Positions 1 to 10,109 of a stretch of DNA of 58,940 bases are shown here, piece after piece. Both the position numbers and the translations under genes were made by a program. The stretch spans positions 1-58,940 of the forward strand of contig JAIQFC010000031.1 of NCBI GenBank assembly GCA_020073465.1, given 5' to 3'. The notes under the pieces are model-generated. The model ran no database searches, was not told the DNA's origin, and was given only the letters and a program-made list of their open reading frames with translations. Origin of the DNA: Terriglobia bacterium. Its GTDB lineage: Bacteria > Acidobacteriota > Terriglobia > Terriglobales > Acidobacteriaceae. Position 1 is the first letter of the stretch; every line of letters starts with the position of its first letter.

Positions 1-132
1 GGTACGGGCCGCGTTCTGACAGCGGCGGTAGTAATCCATCCACTCCAGACGGACTCGACCCTCCCGGCTCAGCTCTTTCCCCGTGCGCGCCAGCTGGCGC
101 GCACGGGGAACTTCTCCATCACGAACTTGCAT
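1..132 (-). CDS. Transposase N-terminus (IS481/IS3-like integrase type), partial
   Basis: The minus strand from an ATG at 130-132 stays open to the window edge and encodes 44 residues beginning MQVRDGEVPRARQLARTGKE and continuing with the motif RVRLEWMDYYRRC and then NAART. That motif is the first helix-turn-helix stretch of integrase-type transposases whose family usually continues as CRHFGISRQTFYRW; that continuation would lie outside the window. This is known from the family and not seen here. The catalytic DDE domain is absent because of the window edge, so intactness cannot be judged. A 30-bp perfect palindrome lies inside the coding part and a 7-bp-stem hairpin lies just upstream of the start codon. 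It could be a degraded copy. Confidence 0.6.
   Translation of the reverse strand, partial: MQVRDGEVPRARQLARTGKELSREGRVRLEWMDYYRRCQNAART
79..108. repeat. Perfect 30-bp palindrome
   Basis: Fifteen bases, CCCCGTGCGCGCCAG, are followed directly by their exact reverse complement, with no loop. It lies inside the N-terminal coding part of the transposase fragment, where it encodes the stretch PRARQLARTG. Confidence 0.8.
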
Positions 133-135
133 GCC

Positions 136-154
136 GACACTCTATTCGAGTGTC
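136..154 (-). promoter_or_regulatory. Hairpin just upstream of transposase start
   Basis: GACACTC and GAGTGTC are separated by five bases and end four bases before the transposase ATG. The stem would cover the ribosome-binding region of a minus-strand transcript, a layout seen in insertion sequences that limit read-through translation. The function is inferred from position only. Confidence 0.35.
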
Positions 155-237
155 ACCAATCATTCTGAACGGGAACAGCCTTGCAGCGAGAAGTACCGAG
201 GGTGTAGTAAGCGCAGTTTGAAACTGCACCCGGCCCG

Positions 238-353
238 AGGGTGCCCCATCCTAACGTCGCGCCTTTTGCGACGTTGGGGTGGGGATTTTGACTTTCGATC
301 CGCCAACGAAAAATCCCCGCCCAAGCAAAGCCTGGACGGGGCACCCTCAAGGC
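238..353. repeat. Intergenic inverted repeat (GGGTGCCCCAT family)
   Basis: The block opens with GAGGGTGCCCCAT and closes with GGGGCACCCTC, and contains an inner hairpin AACGTCGC/GCGACGTT near 253-276. The same outer word (ATGGGGCACCC) recurs at the repeat at 39078-39133. It is non-coding and fills the gap between the transposase fragment and the next gene. Confidence 0.55.
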
Positions 354-383
354 TCGATGTGATCGTGATGGGCTACCCGCCCG

Positions 384-872
384 CTACTTCTTGGGCTGTG
401 CTTCGTCCTTCTTCGCCTCGGGTTCTTTACTGGCGGGCGGCTGCGTGCGCTTGCCGCTCGCCTGTCCCGTTGCTACGTCACGCGGACTTCTAACATCCGA
501 GTTGGTGCTGCTGGCGGATGTCATCTGCTCGCTGGCGTGACCAGAGTTCTTGGCTGCCACGTCCGCCTTGCCATCCCCGTTTACGTCTCCAGCCGCCACT
601 CTTGCCAATGCTGGTTTCCCCACCGCCGCGGTTCTCCCCGTGGCTTTGCCGGTAGAAGCCTCGCGGGCCGTTGCATCCTCTTGCGTAACCGGTAGCGGCT
701 TATGCATGCGCTTGCCGGAGGCCTGACCCGAAGCCGCATCTCGCGGACTCGTAACCTCTTTCGCGCTTGGAGCCTGGCTCGGACTCGCGGTCTTCTGCTG
801 GCTTCCATCGGACTGCGCCAAAGCCACTGCTGACAGACAGGCAAACCCCACAATCAAGATCTTGCTGGTCAT
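384..872 (-). CDS. Small secreted protein with SPRD-GQASGKR repeats
   Basis: The product is 162 residues. The start was taken at the ATG ending at 872, because it is preceded by AGGAGAGG and begins a clear signal peptide (MTSKILIVGFACLSAVALAQ). The mature part is low-complexity, rich in Ala, Lys, Ser and Gly. Two copies of a unit resembling SPRDxAxGQASGKR, and a third degenerate one (AREASTGKATGRT), flank a GDVNGDGKADVAAKN stretch, which looks like a calcium-binding DxDxDG or FG-GAP loop. The C-terminus is Lys/Glu-rich. I do not recognise a named family. Secretion is supported by the signal peptide; calcium binding is only suggested by the loop. Confidence 0.65.
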   Translation of the reverse strand: MTSKILIVGFACLSAVALAQSDGSQQKTASPSQAPSAKEVTSPRDAASGQASGKRMHKPLPVTQEDATAREASTGKATGRTAAVGKPALARVAAGDVNGDGKADVAAKNSGHASEQMTSASSTNSDVRSPRDVATGQASGKRTQPPASKEPEAKKDEAQPKK

Positions 873-1087
873 TTGGATTCCTCTCCTTGTGTGCAACCGA
901 ACAGAACCCGAAGCCTCGCCGCCACCCGGATTCCGGAAGGCAGACCCGCGCCCCATCCGCGGCAAACTCAACGATGTTCCGGTGTTAGCGACGAAGTCGC
1001 AAGGTTACGAACGTGCTTGATCGCTCCAGGCAATCGGCCACCGGAGGTCCTCCGAAGAAACGCCGTAGGTTCTGCTGGCGTCCAGCA
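873..1087. other. Intergenic stretch without a recognised gene
   Basis: Between the small secreted-protein gene and the groEL terminator I see no supported coding region. The short plus-strand frames here have no ribosome-binding site and no family resemblance. Confidence 0.5.
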
Positions 1088-1121
1088 CAAAAAGGAAAAG
1101 CCCCGCTCTTGCGAGCAGGGC
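1088..1121 (-). terminator. Rho-independent terminator of groESL
   Basis: Read on the minus strand, the stem GCCCTGCTC/GAGCGGGGC (1121-1100, one mismatch pair) has a four-base loop and is followed by a T-rich run TTTTCCTTTTTT. It sits about 70 bases after the groEL stop codon. Confidence 0.75.
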
Positions 1122-1159
1122 TTCATTCTTGCTAGCTGAAAGCTGATAGCTGACAGCTC

Positions 1160-1183
1160 GCGGGCGAGGGCGCCCGCGCCACA
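1160..1183. repeat. GC-rich 24-mer hairpin repeat, copy 1
   Basis: A stem GCGGGCG/CGCCCGC with an AGGG loop is followed by GCCACA. An identical 24-mer occurs at 51267-51290, and a diverged one near 39187. A short AGCTGATAGCTGACAGCT-type direct repeat precedes it, related to the text at 2908-2940. Confidence 0.6.
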
Positions 1184-1188
1184 CGTTC

Positions 1189-2865
<1,677 letters not shown>

Positions 2866-2980
2866 CTAATGTCTGTTTGCAGGATGGACCTGCGAATGTT
2901 GGTGAAAGGCTGTCAGCTGTCGGCTTTTAGCTATTAGCTCTTGGCCTTTGGCTAAACCTAAGTTAGAAACGCTCCTCGCC

Positions 2981-3023
2981 AGATCCTTCGCTGCGCCTGA
3001 AAAGCGGCTGCGCTCAGGATGAC
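2981..3023. repeat. Solo GTCATCCTGAGC-family repeat
   Basis: The sequence runs GATCCTTCGCTGCG to GCTCAGGATGAC and matches one arm of the composite repeats described at 41674 and 42255. It sits in the groES-groEL intercistronic gap. Confidence 0.65.
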
Positions 3024-3038
3024 GCCTTGATAAGGGAA

Positions 3039-3368
3039 CTACTTGCGTGCCGTTTCCTTCTTCGCCGAACTGGATGCGCCGGTCAGGATGCCGAGCACTT
3101 CTTCTTCGCGCATGATGATGAAGTCTTCACCATCCAGCTTGATTTCCGTGCCGGAGTACTTGCCGAACAGGATGCGGTCGCCCTCTTTAACGGCCAGAGG
3201 GAACACCTTGCCTTCGTCGTTGGACTTACCTTTGCCGACGGAGATGACTTCTCCCTCCTGCGGCTTCTCTTTGGCAGAGTCAGGAATGATAATGCCGCCC
3301 CGGGTGGTCTCGCCTTCTTCAATGCGTCGTACCAGGATGCGGTCATGGAGCGGGGTAAATTTGGCCAT
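3039..3368 (-). CDS. groS: Co-chaperonin GroES (Hsp10)
   Basis: The product is 109 residues. The start ATG is preceded by AAAGGAG at good spacing. It contains the canonical [33 protein letters not shown]-terminal barrel and the mobile loop, [35 protein letters not shown], followed by a short extra Ser/Ala/Lys-rich tail ([14 protein letters not shown]) slightly longer than the typical ~97-residue protein. It caps GroEL in the cytoplasm. It is the first gene of the groESL operon, controlled by the promoter and CIRCE about 90-150 bases upstream. Confidence 0.97.
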   Translation of the reverse strand: MAKFTPLHDRILVRRIEEGETTRGGIIIPDSAKEKPQEGEVISVGKGKSNDEGKVFPLAVKEGDRILFGKYSGTEIKLDGEDFIIMREEEVLGILTGASSSAKKETARK

Positions 3369-3457
3369 GGTTCAAACTCCTTTCAAAGTGGTGGACAGTT
3401 GATTTGTGTCGATCGAACTTCGCTAAACCTATGAATCGGATGGGCTAAGGCTCACTG

Positions 3458-3484
3458 TTAGCAGTTGCGCCTGTCGAGTGCTAA
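3458..3484 (-). promoter_or_regulatory. CIRCE operator (HrcA binding site)
   Basis: TTAGCAGTT, nine bases, GAGTGCTAA. The right arm is perfect and the left arm differs from TTAGCACTC at two bases. It begins at the -10 box of the groESL promoter, the classical position for HrcA repression relieved by heat. No hrcA gene is in this window. Confidence 0.92.
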
Positions 3485-3513
3485 TTGTAGAGATGTGAGT
3501 GGGGGGGTGTCAA
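3484..3513 (-). promoter_or_regulatory. Sigma-70 promoter of groESL
   Basis: On the minus strand, TTGACA (3513-3508) is followed after 18 bases by TACAAT (3489-3484), which runs directly into the CIRCE arm. Confidence 0.8.
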
Positions 3514-3579
3514 GGGGCAACGCTGGAAGGGGGCGCCTCCAAAATCCAGCTTTAGCCAGCGACCCGTCCGAGTCAATCC

Positions 3580-6500
3580 CTAGAATTTCTCCCACATTTT
3601 GCAGAGTTTGATCTCCTCAATGATGTGGTATCCGAGGCGGCGATAGCTCTCGAACTGGGACTCAGTGAACCACTGGTTGGCGGTGGTGTCGTGCGGGAAG
3701 TGCTCATGGGTGAACTTGTAGTTGATGATGTCAAGGGGCTCGGTGGGAAGAGCGATCTTGACGTTCTGACCCGCGTCGAACTCTCCGGCGCCGGTTAGTG
3801 AAGACTTGATGTACAGAATTTTCCCTTCGTGACCATCGGGCGTCTCGGGATAACGGATCGAGCCATCAGCCCAGTGGGACTGGCAATTGCCCGTCTCCTG
3901 AACCAGCCGGAGCTTGCCCAGGTCGAGGGTGATTTCCACTCCGAAGTCGACCCGGCACTTCCGGATCGCATTGGCAATGCCTTCGAAACGGTAGTTTTCA
4001 TCCTGTTCAGCATCGCAGATTACGATCCGGTAACAGCGCCTCCTGACCAGTTCGTACAATCCCATGTTTTCGAAGTGCCCGCCGTCACTGAGGTAGACGA
4101 ACTTTGAAGTATCGTTGACCATCCCGAGCAACTCCTTGGTGAGTTCCAGCGGGGCGAAACGCGGAGAGGCCCAATCGTGCTTCTCGGGCCGTCTGGGATT
4201 GCACAACCACCAACCCAGGCGAACGTTAAACATGGTCATGAGAAATGCGATGGCAGGATCGGTATGGGAGCCCCAGTTGGGACTGGCGGCGGCACCAGAG
4301 ATCGCGACGGCGGTGGCCATGTTGATGCCACCGTCGGGGAACGCGTAGTTGGAGGTAGGAACAAAGCCGCAGTTGTTCAGCGGCGTGCCGGGCTTACCCG
4401 CGGTCCACCCGACGTGATAACCGGAGCACACCGGCGAGAAGGCAAAGGAAGCCGCCTTCCTTTCCTGCCAGGCGAGGTCCTGTCCAAAACTAAGGTTGAT
4501 CGTCGTGCAAATGATGGGCAACGGTCCCGTATACCCGTCCGCCGGAGTAAGGTGCGAGACTTGCATACCGCGAGTGTCGCGGTCGTCGAACCCTGTCAGA
4601 GGATTGGGAGCGCGGCGCCGATTGCTTGCTCCCAAATAGCATCGGGTCAGGCGGTTTCGGTAGAAGGGGTTCATCGAAAAACCATTCACGTCAACCCTCC
4701 ACCCGAAAAGAGCAAAGATCGCCAGCGGCGCGAGAATCAGCAGCGCCATCATGAGCGCCGAATGCGTGCTGCATATGTATTGAAAAGAAAGGTTGACGGC
4801 GAACGAAAGCGCGACCAGCAGCCCGAGGACGAAGGCGTACGCGCCCAGTTTGGCCAGTACATCGAGAGGCACGCTGCTCGGTGGACCTCCGGTAGGCTTT
4901 CCGCCAGTTTTGCTGCTCTTGCCCGCCAGCACCGCTCCGGCTGTGCTTCCCACCCAGGCGATCGCCGCCGACAATTTCGCGGGAGTGGTCAGCCAATGGA
5001 CAAGGTGAGGACCAAGCAGGGTAATGCCAAAAAACAGCCCCCACCCAAAACCGAAGAGTAGTGCCCAAGCCCTCACTCGCGCCAGCCATTCCCGAAGCCA
5101 ATCAGCAAAATCGCGGCCCACGAGTCCTGCGCCAATGACGATCGTGAAGAAAGGAACGGCAAGCAGCAGGGGAGGACCGAAAACCATGTGAAATCGCCAC
5201 GACTCCGGACCGCCCATGAATGAGGTGGGAATCCAAGCAGGCCGGTTCCAGTCGAGCATCCAGCGCACACCCGCAAACAGCAGTGTTCCAGCCAAAGCAG
5301 ACAACACCGCGTTCATCACAACCAGGCCGCCCATCCCGTTCACTGCGACGCGAGTGGCTTGCACCGCGCGGGGCCACCACTTCAACTCGGCCCTCTTGGA
5401 GGTGTCGATCCGGTGAAGCATTTTGTAAACCTTCACGCTGGAGCCGGAAGCAGCGGCAGAGGCGACCAAAAACCAGAGGAGCGCAAACACGCCGATATAT
5501 TCGGCGGTGGAACTCACGGTACCGCCGTCCGACAGCGAGAGCACAGCCGGCAAATGCAGCACGGACGCCAGCAGAAGAGGAAGCACAATGAAGGCCTGAA
5601 CGGTCTTCTCGCCTCCCCAGCGGCGAGGCGGCTCAGGCTCCTGCTGGTCCGTGTTGCGTTCGTCCATATACCTGATCCGGCGATACTCCCTCTGCAGCTC
5701 AATGGAAATCGTGGCCACGGCAAGCAGAAAAAGCAGCACGGGCACGGCGATCGACAAGGAGGTGCCCGGAGAATCAATGGTTCTTGCCAGCAAGTAGGGG
5801 AGCAACAACAGGAAGAAGAGGCCAGAGACCAGAATGAGTTGATTCAGGAAAGTATTGCGCAGCCAGATCGCGACTGCGACCCAGGTGTCGCCGGTGAATA
5901 GTCCTTTTTGCGGCGTCAGATAGTTGCTGTAGCGGCGCAACCAGCGGATTGGTTCCGGGTGAGCGGGATAGTCTGCGGTCGAAGGGAGAGGCACGAGCCG
6001 CTTTTCCACTTCACGAAAGCCGCTGCCGGGAACATACTCTGATTTCGTTTGTTTCGACTTCTCCTTCTGGTGGTGTTCCTCGCGTTTAATCCATGCAGCG
6101 AACCATTCGTGGATGTAGCCCCCACCCGAAACACTGGAGAGATAGTCGAAGTGATTCAGGTTACCGAATTTTTCATCCCGCAGGTTTGCGAGCCCCTGCA
6201 GGACCCCAAGATTGAACGTAGCACTGCGGATGCCCCCACCCGAAAAACAGATTCCCTGCAGGCCGGTTTCCCTGGCCCACACGTAGGGATCGTCCTTGCA
6301 TGGATCGTAGTTCACATCAGGTATGCGATGGATCGCTCGGCGCGCGCGCACAACAGGGATCTCCTGCGTCAAAAGCCACCGGCTGGGACTGTAATCCACA
6401 AGGTCGGCCACTCTCTGCTGAAGGTGGGGCTTGTCTTTCAGGTGGCTGAAGATCGCCAATGCTGAGAGGTCGATCGCCTTGGTTTCGAGAATCTCGGCTG

Positions 6501-6618
6501 CCTCGGGATGTTTCTCAAGATACTTCGCGGCCGCAGAGGAGAGCTCCCACAGGTAGCCGGATGGCGGTTTCATGTGGGGTTGGTCGGAGTGCGATTGCTC
6601 GAGCGGAGGTTGATCCAT
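3580..6618 (-). CDS. Membrane-embedded patatin-like phospholipase
   Basis: The product is 1012 residues. The patatin oxyanion loop SGGGIR lies at 126-131 and the nucleophile at Ser164 in SSVSGGG, where the usual first Gly of GxSxG is replaced by Ser. The catalytic Asp is in DGG at 845-847 (VYLSDGGHFENMGLYEL). Between the nucleophile and the Asp, roughly residues 255-690, lie about ten hydrophobic segments that should span the membrane, so the hydrolase fold is interrupted by a large membrane insert. Established for the family: the Ser-Asp dyad hydrolyses acyl esters of phospholipids. Substrate and side of the membrane are unknown. It stands alone, divergent from nothing and not obviously in an operon; a weak AGGAGG-like sequence precedes the start. 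Confidence 0.8.
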   Translation of the reverse strand: MDQPPLEQSHSDQPHMKPPSGYLWELSSAAAKYLEKHPEAAEILETKAIDLSALAIFSHLKDKPHLQQRVADLVDYSPSRWLLTQEIPVVRARRAIHRIPDVNYDPCKDDPYVWARETGLQGICFSGGGIRSATFNLGVLQGLANLRDEKFGNLNHFDYLSSVSGGGYIHEWFAAWIKREEHHQKEKSKQTKSEYVPGSGFREVEKRLVPLPSTADYPAHPEPIRWLRRYSNYLTPQKGLFTGDTWVAVAIWLRNTFLNQLILVSGLFFLLLLPYLLARTIDSPGTSLSIAVPVLLFLLAVATISIELQREYRRIRYMDERNTDQQEPEPPRRWGGEKTVQAFIVLPLLLASVLHLPAVLSLSDGGTVSSTAEYIGVFALLWFLVASAAASGSSVKVYKMLHRIDTSKRAELKWWPRAVQATRVAVNGMGGLVVMNAVLSALAGTLLFAGVRWMLDWNRPAWIPTSFMGGPESWRFHMVFGPPLLLAVPFFTIVIGAGLVGRDFADWLREWLARVRAWALLFGFGWGLFFGITLLGPHLVHWLTTPAKLSAAIAWVGSTAGAVLAGKSSKTGGKPTGGPPSSVPLDVLAKLGAYAFVLGLLVALSFAVNLSFQYICSTHSALMMALLILAPLAIFALFGWRVDVNGFSMNPFYRNRLTRCYLGASNRRRAPNPLTGFDDRDTRGMQVSHLTPADGYTGPLPIICTTINLSFGQDLAWQERKAASFAFSPVCSGYHVGWTAGKPGTPLNNCGFVPTSNYAFPDGGINMATAVAISGAAASPNWGSHTDPAIAFLMTMFNVRLGWWLCNPRRPEKHDWASPRFAPLELTKELLGMVNDTSKFVYLSDGGHFENMGLYELVRRRCYRIVICDAEQDENYRFEGIANAIRKCRVDFGVEITLDLGKLRLVQETGNCQSHWADGSIRYPETPDGHEGKILYIKSSLTGAGEFDAGQNVKIALPTEPLDIINYKFTHEHFPHDTTANQWFTESQFESYRRLGYHIIEEIKLCKMWEKF

Positions 6619-7166
6619 CAGTTTGTCCTCCTAAAGACGCGGCAGAGAGAGAGGGGCAACACACAAGGCAAGAAAGAACCTGCGTAACACTTGCACAATT
6701 GGTGCGGAACGCACGCTGCCTCTCTCGTTGCGAAATGAGAACCGAGCCGGGGGATGGAGGCGAAGCTTACATCCCATCCTGGAGGCGCAGAGAATTCTTC
6801 TTCGGCATTACGAAATCAGAACGCAATCGAGCCTAAAGGGTATGGGTGGGCGCAATAGGTCTCCTGCCCCCTGGGAGGTCGAGATGTACGGTGTTGAAGG
6901 TGGACAAGCTGCAAGGCTGCCGCTGTCGCCTGTCAGTGGCCCTCGTTCAAGAGATATCTGGGATCGTTTAGAGACAACCGGCGGGGGAGACTGTTAATCC
7001 GGAGGAAACGTCGAGAGGAGGCTGAGACGCACCCTCACTCTTCACCAGAAAACCCGTGACTATATCACACTAGCGCCCGAACCAGGCGAGGCAGTCGGTG
7101 GGATACGCCTTTTGGAACAGCGTCACGGGGCGAGAGAGCGATTCGGCTCTCCGATCTCAGCTAGGG
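6619..7166. other. 548-base gap without a recognised gene
   Basis: I see short open frames on both strands but none with a ribosome-binding site, signal peptide or family motif. No clear terminator or known RNA element was recognised. It presumably holds the patatin-gene promoter on the minus strand. Confidence 0.4.
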
Positions 7167-7610
7167 CTACGGTTTCTGTTCGGTGTCCGCTTTCTTCTTA
7201 GCGAGAGAGCGGACGTAGTTCACCAGATCCCAGTTCTCTTCGGTCTTGACGCGTGGGCCTTCGGGAGGCATGTCCTGGTGGCCGTTCTTGATGATGTAGA
7301 AGAGTTCGCCGTCGGTACGGTCTTTGAGCGTGTCAGAATTGGTGAAGTCAGCAACTTGCAGCTTCATGTCTTTGGCGACTTCGCCTTTGCCGTCACCGCT
7401 GGCGCCGTGACACATGGCGCAATCGAGGCCCCACCACTTCCTGGCGCGGGCAATCGATTCCGGCGTCGCCTTCACGGGATTGGCCTGCTTGGCAGCGTCT
7501 GCTGGAATCGCAGCTAAAGACGGCGTTTTCTGAGGCGCGGGAGTCTGCTGCGCTGCGAGCACAGGCGCCACGAGCAAAATTGCGGGAAGAATCAGTGCGA
7601 TTCGCGACAT
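7167..7610 (-). CDS. Secreted c-type cytochrome, class I
   Basis: The product is 147 residues. The start at 7610 is chosen for GGAGG just upstream and for the signal peptide MSRIALILPAILLVAPVLAA; a longer frame upstream has no support. One haem site CAMCH lies at 64-68, and a downstream GHQDMPPEG carries a likely distal Met ligand. The fold matches periplasmic mono-haem cytochromes (GELFYIIKNG, NWDLVNYVRSL). It would carry electrons in the periplasm, but no oxidase or dehydrogenase gene is adjacent, so its partner is unknown. A Pro/Lys-rich linker separates the signal and haem domain. Confidence 0.85.
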   Translation of the reverse strand: MSRIALILPAILLVAPVLAAQQTPAPQKTPSLAAIPADAAKQANPVKATPESIARARKWWGLDCAMCHGASGDGKGEVAKDMKLQVADFTNSDTLKDRTDGELFYIIKNGHQDMPPEGPRVKTEENWDLVNYVRSLAKKKADTEQKP

Positions 7611-7733
7611 AGGAGCCTCCTCAGATGAGGATTCAGCCTTCGCGGGAATTGTAGCACCGGAGGGTGAGTGGTAATCAGGAGGCACCTCACCCGCCAAGAG
7701 GGGGACAGCACCGCCAGGCGCGTAAGGTGAAGG

Positions 7734-10010
7734 CTACTGTCCGGCGGCTTTGTCGAACTTGGCAGCGACTTTCACTCCGCTCAGGCCCTGGGCATACTTG
7801 GCGATGCCGCGATAGAGCGACTCGGCGATGCGCTGGCGATAGTCGCTGGTTTTGAGGCGATGTTCGTCGGTGGGATTGCTGACGAAGGAGATCTCAGCAA
7901 GGATCGAAGGCATGTTGGCGCCGATGAGAACGATGAACGGCGCTTTCTTCACGCCACGATTGCGAATGGCAGGGCTCTTGGCCGCCAGCCCGCTGTGCAG
8001 GGACTCCTGCACGTCACCGGCGAATTCGCGGGATTCCTCGATCTTTTCCTTGAGCGCGATTTTCTTGACCAGGTCTTGGAGTTCGTAGATTGATTTTTCG
8101 GAAACGGCGTTCTCGCGGGCTGCGACTTCAAGAGCTCCGGGAGAGGACGTGAAGTTCAGATAGTAGGTCTCGACGCCGCGGGCATCGGGATCCTGGCTCG
8201 AGTTCGCATGGATCGAGATGAACAGGTCGGCGCGCTCCTGGTTGGCGATGGCAGTGCGCGTCTCGAGCGGGATGAACGTGTCGTCGCGGCGAGTGTAGAC
8301 AACTTCGGCGCCCAGGCGGGTCTCGAGCAGCTTGCCCAGGCGGCGTCCGACTTCGAGGACCAGGTCTTTTTCTTCGAGGCCGTTGGGGCCGATCGTACCG
8401 GTGTCGTGACCGCCGTGGCCGGGATCGATCACGATCTTGCCGATCTTCAGGCCCAAAGCCCTTATCAGGGAGCGATCACCGCTGGCAGTGGGCTGGGCTT
8501 CGCGGACGTCGAACTCGGGGGCTTTGCCGGATTTCGTCTTGGAGCGCGCAGAGAGCTTTTGTCCTGGGCGGCTCGGAAGCTTGCGAGCCGTGGTCTTCGC
8601 ATCCTCAGGGGAGTCAAGCTTCGCGAGTGTCCCAGGAGAATCGTCATCGTCGTCGGCGTCGACCACTTTCTTTGCAGGCGGAACTGGCGTCTTCTTGCTG
8701 GAAGCGGAAGGTGGAGAATCAGGATCAGCAGAGTGGGACGCGCCCGGAGCTTTCTTGGGCGAGACCTTGGTCTGCTCGTTCACGTCCATGCTGGTGACCG
8801 GGGCTTTGCCTGCTTGTGCGCGCAGAGCTTTCCCTTCCGAGGCGGACTCGTCAGAGTCGGCGGCGTCGGCACCCGCCTTCGGGGCGGCTTCTACGTCGGC
8901 GGTCCTGGCAGCATCAGTCGCGTCTTTAGGCGACTTCGCGCGCGCGTTCTTACCGTGGATGTCGATGATCAGGCGGTACGGGTTGGGCAGCAGGAAGGCG
9001 TCGTAGTCGGAAAGGTTGTCGACTTCGAGGACGACGCGGGTGCGGCCGGGCTTGAACTGGGCGACGCGAATCTTCTTGAGGAATCCGTCGTCGACATCGA
9101 ACCTCTTCCCCACAAGCGTGGAGGCCAGACGCGTGGAGCGCAGATCGAAGAAGATGCGGTCGGGATGCGCAATGCGCTGGGAGTCGAACTCAATACCACT
9201 TTCCAAATCGATGGCAACGCGCGTGTAGTCGGGCGTCGACCAGTGGCGGATGGCGGTCACACGGGGCAGATGGCCCGAAGGGCGCTCGGGCGAGACCGAC
9301 TCCGCCGGATGAGAACCGGAGTCGGGACTGGCAGAGTCCTTGTCCATCTTGCCGGCCGTGGTGGAAGCGTCTTTGTCGCTCTTCTTCTCGCCCTGGGCCT
9401 TCTTGTCAGGCGCAACTTTCTTGTCAGACTCGACTTTCCTCTCGGCATGGGCCTTTTTGTCTTCCGCTGCGCCCTGCTGGTCGAGGTCAGCAATGGCCTG
9501 CTGGGCATCCTCGGCGAGGCGGTTGTGGGGATAGCGGCGCAGGAATTCCTCGAAGGCCTCCCGAGCTTCGTCGGGATCGTCGAGATCGTCTTTGTAGATT
9601 TCGCCGATGGTGAACAGGGCGTCGAAGCGATACTTGCTGCCGGGATACTCGCGGCGCAGGAACTTGTACTGGGTGATGGCGGCATTCAGGATCTTGTCAT
9701 CTTCGAAACAGCGGCCCATCTCCACGAGAGTTTCGGCCGCGGCTACGACGCTGGGGTCGGCCTTGGTGGAGGTGGGCGCACCGAAATAGACGCTGCGGTA
9801 GGCATTGATGACGCGCTGGTAGTCGCGGCGGGTGCGGTCGGCGGGCGGTCGTCCGTTCAGCGCTTCGCGCATGCGCTCGGCGGCGGCGAAGTGGTCGCGG
9901 GCCCACGCTTCGCTATGGCGGGGACGGGCGTACGCCGGCAGTCCGGAGAGCGCCACCAGTAACAGCAGCGCCGCCCAGCGCAAGCCACGCTGGCTCGATG
10001 AGGTCTTCAA
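7734..10010 (-). CDS. N-acetylmuramoyl-L-alanine amidase with TPR and AMIN domains
   Basis: The product is 758 residues. It has a signal peptide (to about residue 28, LPAYA), then a tetratricopeptide-like region (about 35-175, with repeats such as FDALFTIGEIYKDD), a Lys/Asp-rich linker, an AMIN domain (about 250-355), a long low-complexity linker of about 150 residues, and a C-terminal Amidase_3 catalytic domain from about 525. Zn ligands are visible: His in DPGHGG (about 532), Glu in LEEKDL (about 546) and His in SIHAN (about 601). The catalytic Glu is in AEISF (about 706). It cleaves the amide between MurNAc and the stem peptide in the periplasm. AMIN domains target amidases to septal or polar envelope sites. 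The TPR fusion is unusual in AmiC proteins and may recruit a partner. The next gene upstream is a lytic transglycosylase. Confidence 0.92.
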   Translation of the reverse strand: MKTSSSQRGLRWAALLLLVALSGLPAYARPRHSEAWARDHFAAAERMREALNGRPPADRTRRDYQRVINAYRSVYFGAPTSTKADPSVVAAAETLVEMGRCFEDDKILNAAITQYKFLRREYPGSKYRFDALFTIGEIYKDDLDDPDEAREAFEEFLRRYPHNRLAEDAQQAIADLDQQGAAEDKKAHAERKVESDKKVAPDKKAQGEKKSDKDASTTAGKMDKDSASPDSGSHPAESVSPERPSGHLPRVTAIRHWSTPDYTRVAIDLESGIEFDSQRIAHPDRIFFDLRSTRLASTLVGKRFDVDDGFLKKIRVAQFKPGRTRVVLEVDNLSDYDAFLLPNPYRLIIDIHGKNARAKSPKDATDAARTADVEAAPKAGADAADSDESASEGKALRAQAGKAPVTSMDVNEQTKVSPKKAPGASHSADPDSPPSASSKKTPVPPAKKVVDADDDDDSPGTLAKLDSPEDAKTTARKLPSRPGQKLSARSKTKSGKAPEFDVREAQPTASGDRSLIRALGLKIGKIVIDPGHGGHDTGTIGPNGLEEKDLVLEVGRRLGKLLETRLGAEVVYTRRDDTFIPLETRTAIANQERADLFISIHANSSQDPDARGVETYYLNFTSSPGALEVAARENAVSEKSIYELQDLVKKIALKEKIEESREFAGDVQESLHSGLAAKSPAIRNRGVKKAPFIVLIGANMPSILAEISFVSNPTDEHRLKTSDYRQRIAESLYRGIAKYAQGLSGVKVAAKFDKAAGQ

Positions 10011-10109
10011 AATCGTCGGCCTGTAATTCTGTTGTTCGCCGTGCGTTGAACCTTTTCGGGTCTGAACCTGTGATGCCCTGAGAGACTCAATTAAACAGAT
10101 GCGATGAAA

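Noticed and set aside
6728..6997. 89-residue frame in the 6.6-7.2 kb gap
   Set aside because: No ribosome-binding site, no signal peptide or family resemblance.
8208..9962. 584-residue open frame antisense to the amidase gene
   Set aside because: Gly/Arg-rich translation without a domain; the opposite strand carries clear catalytic motifs.
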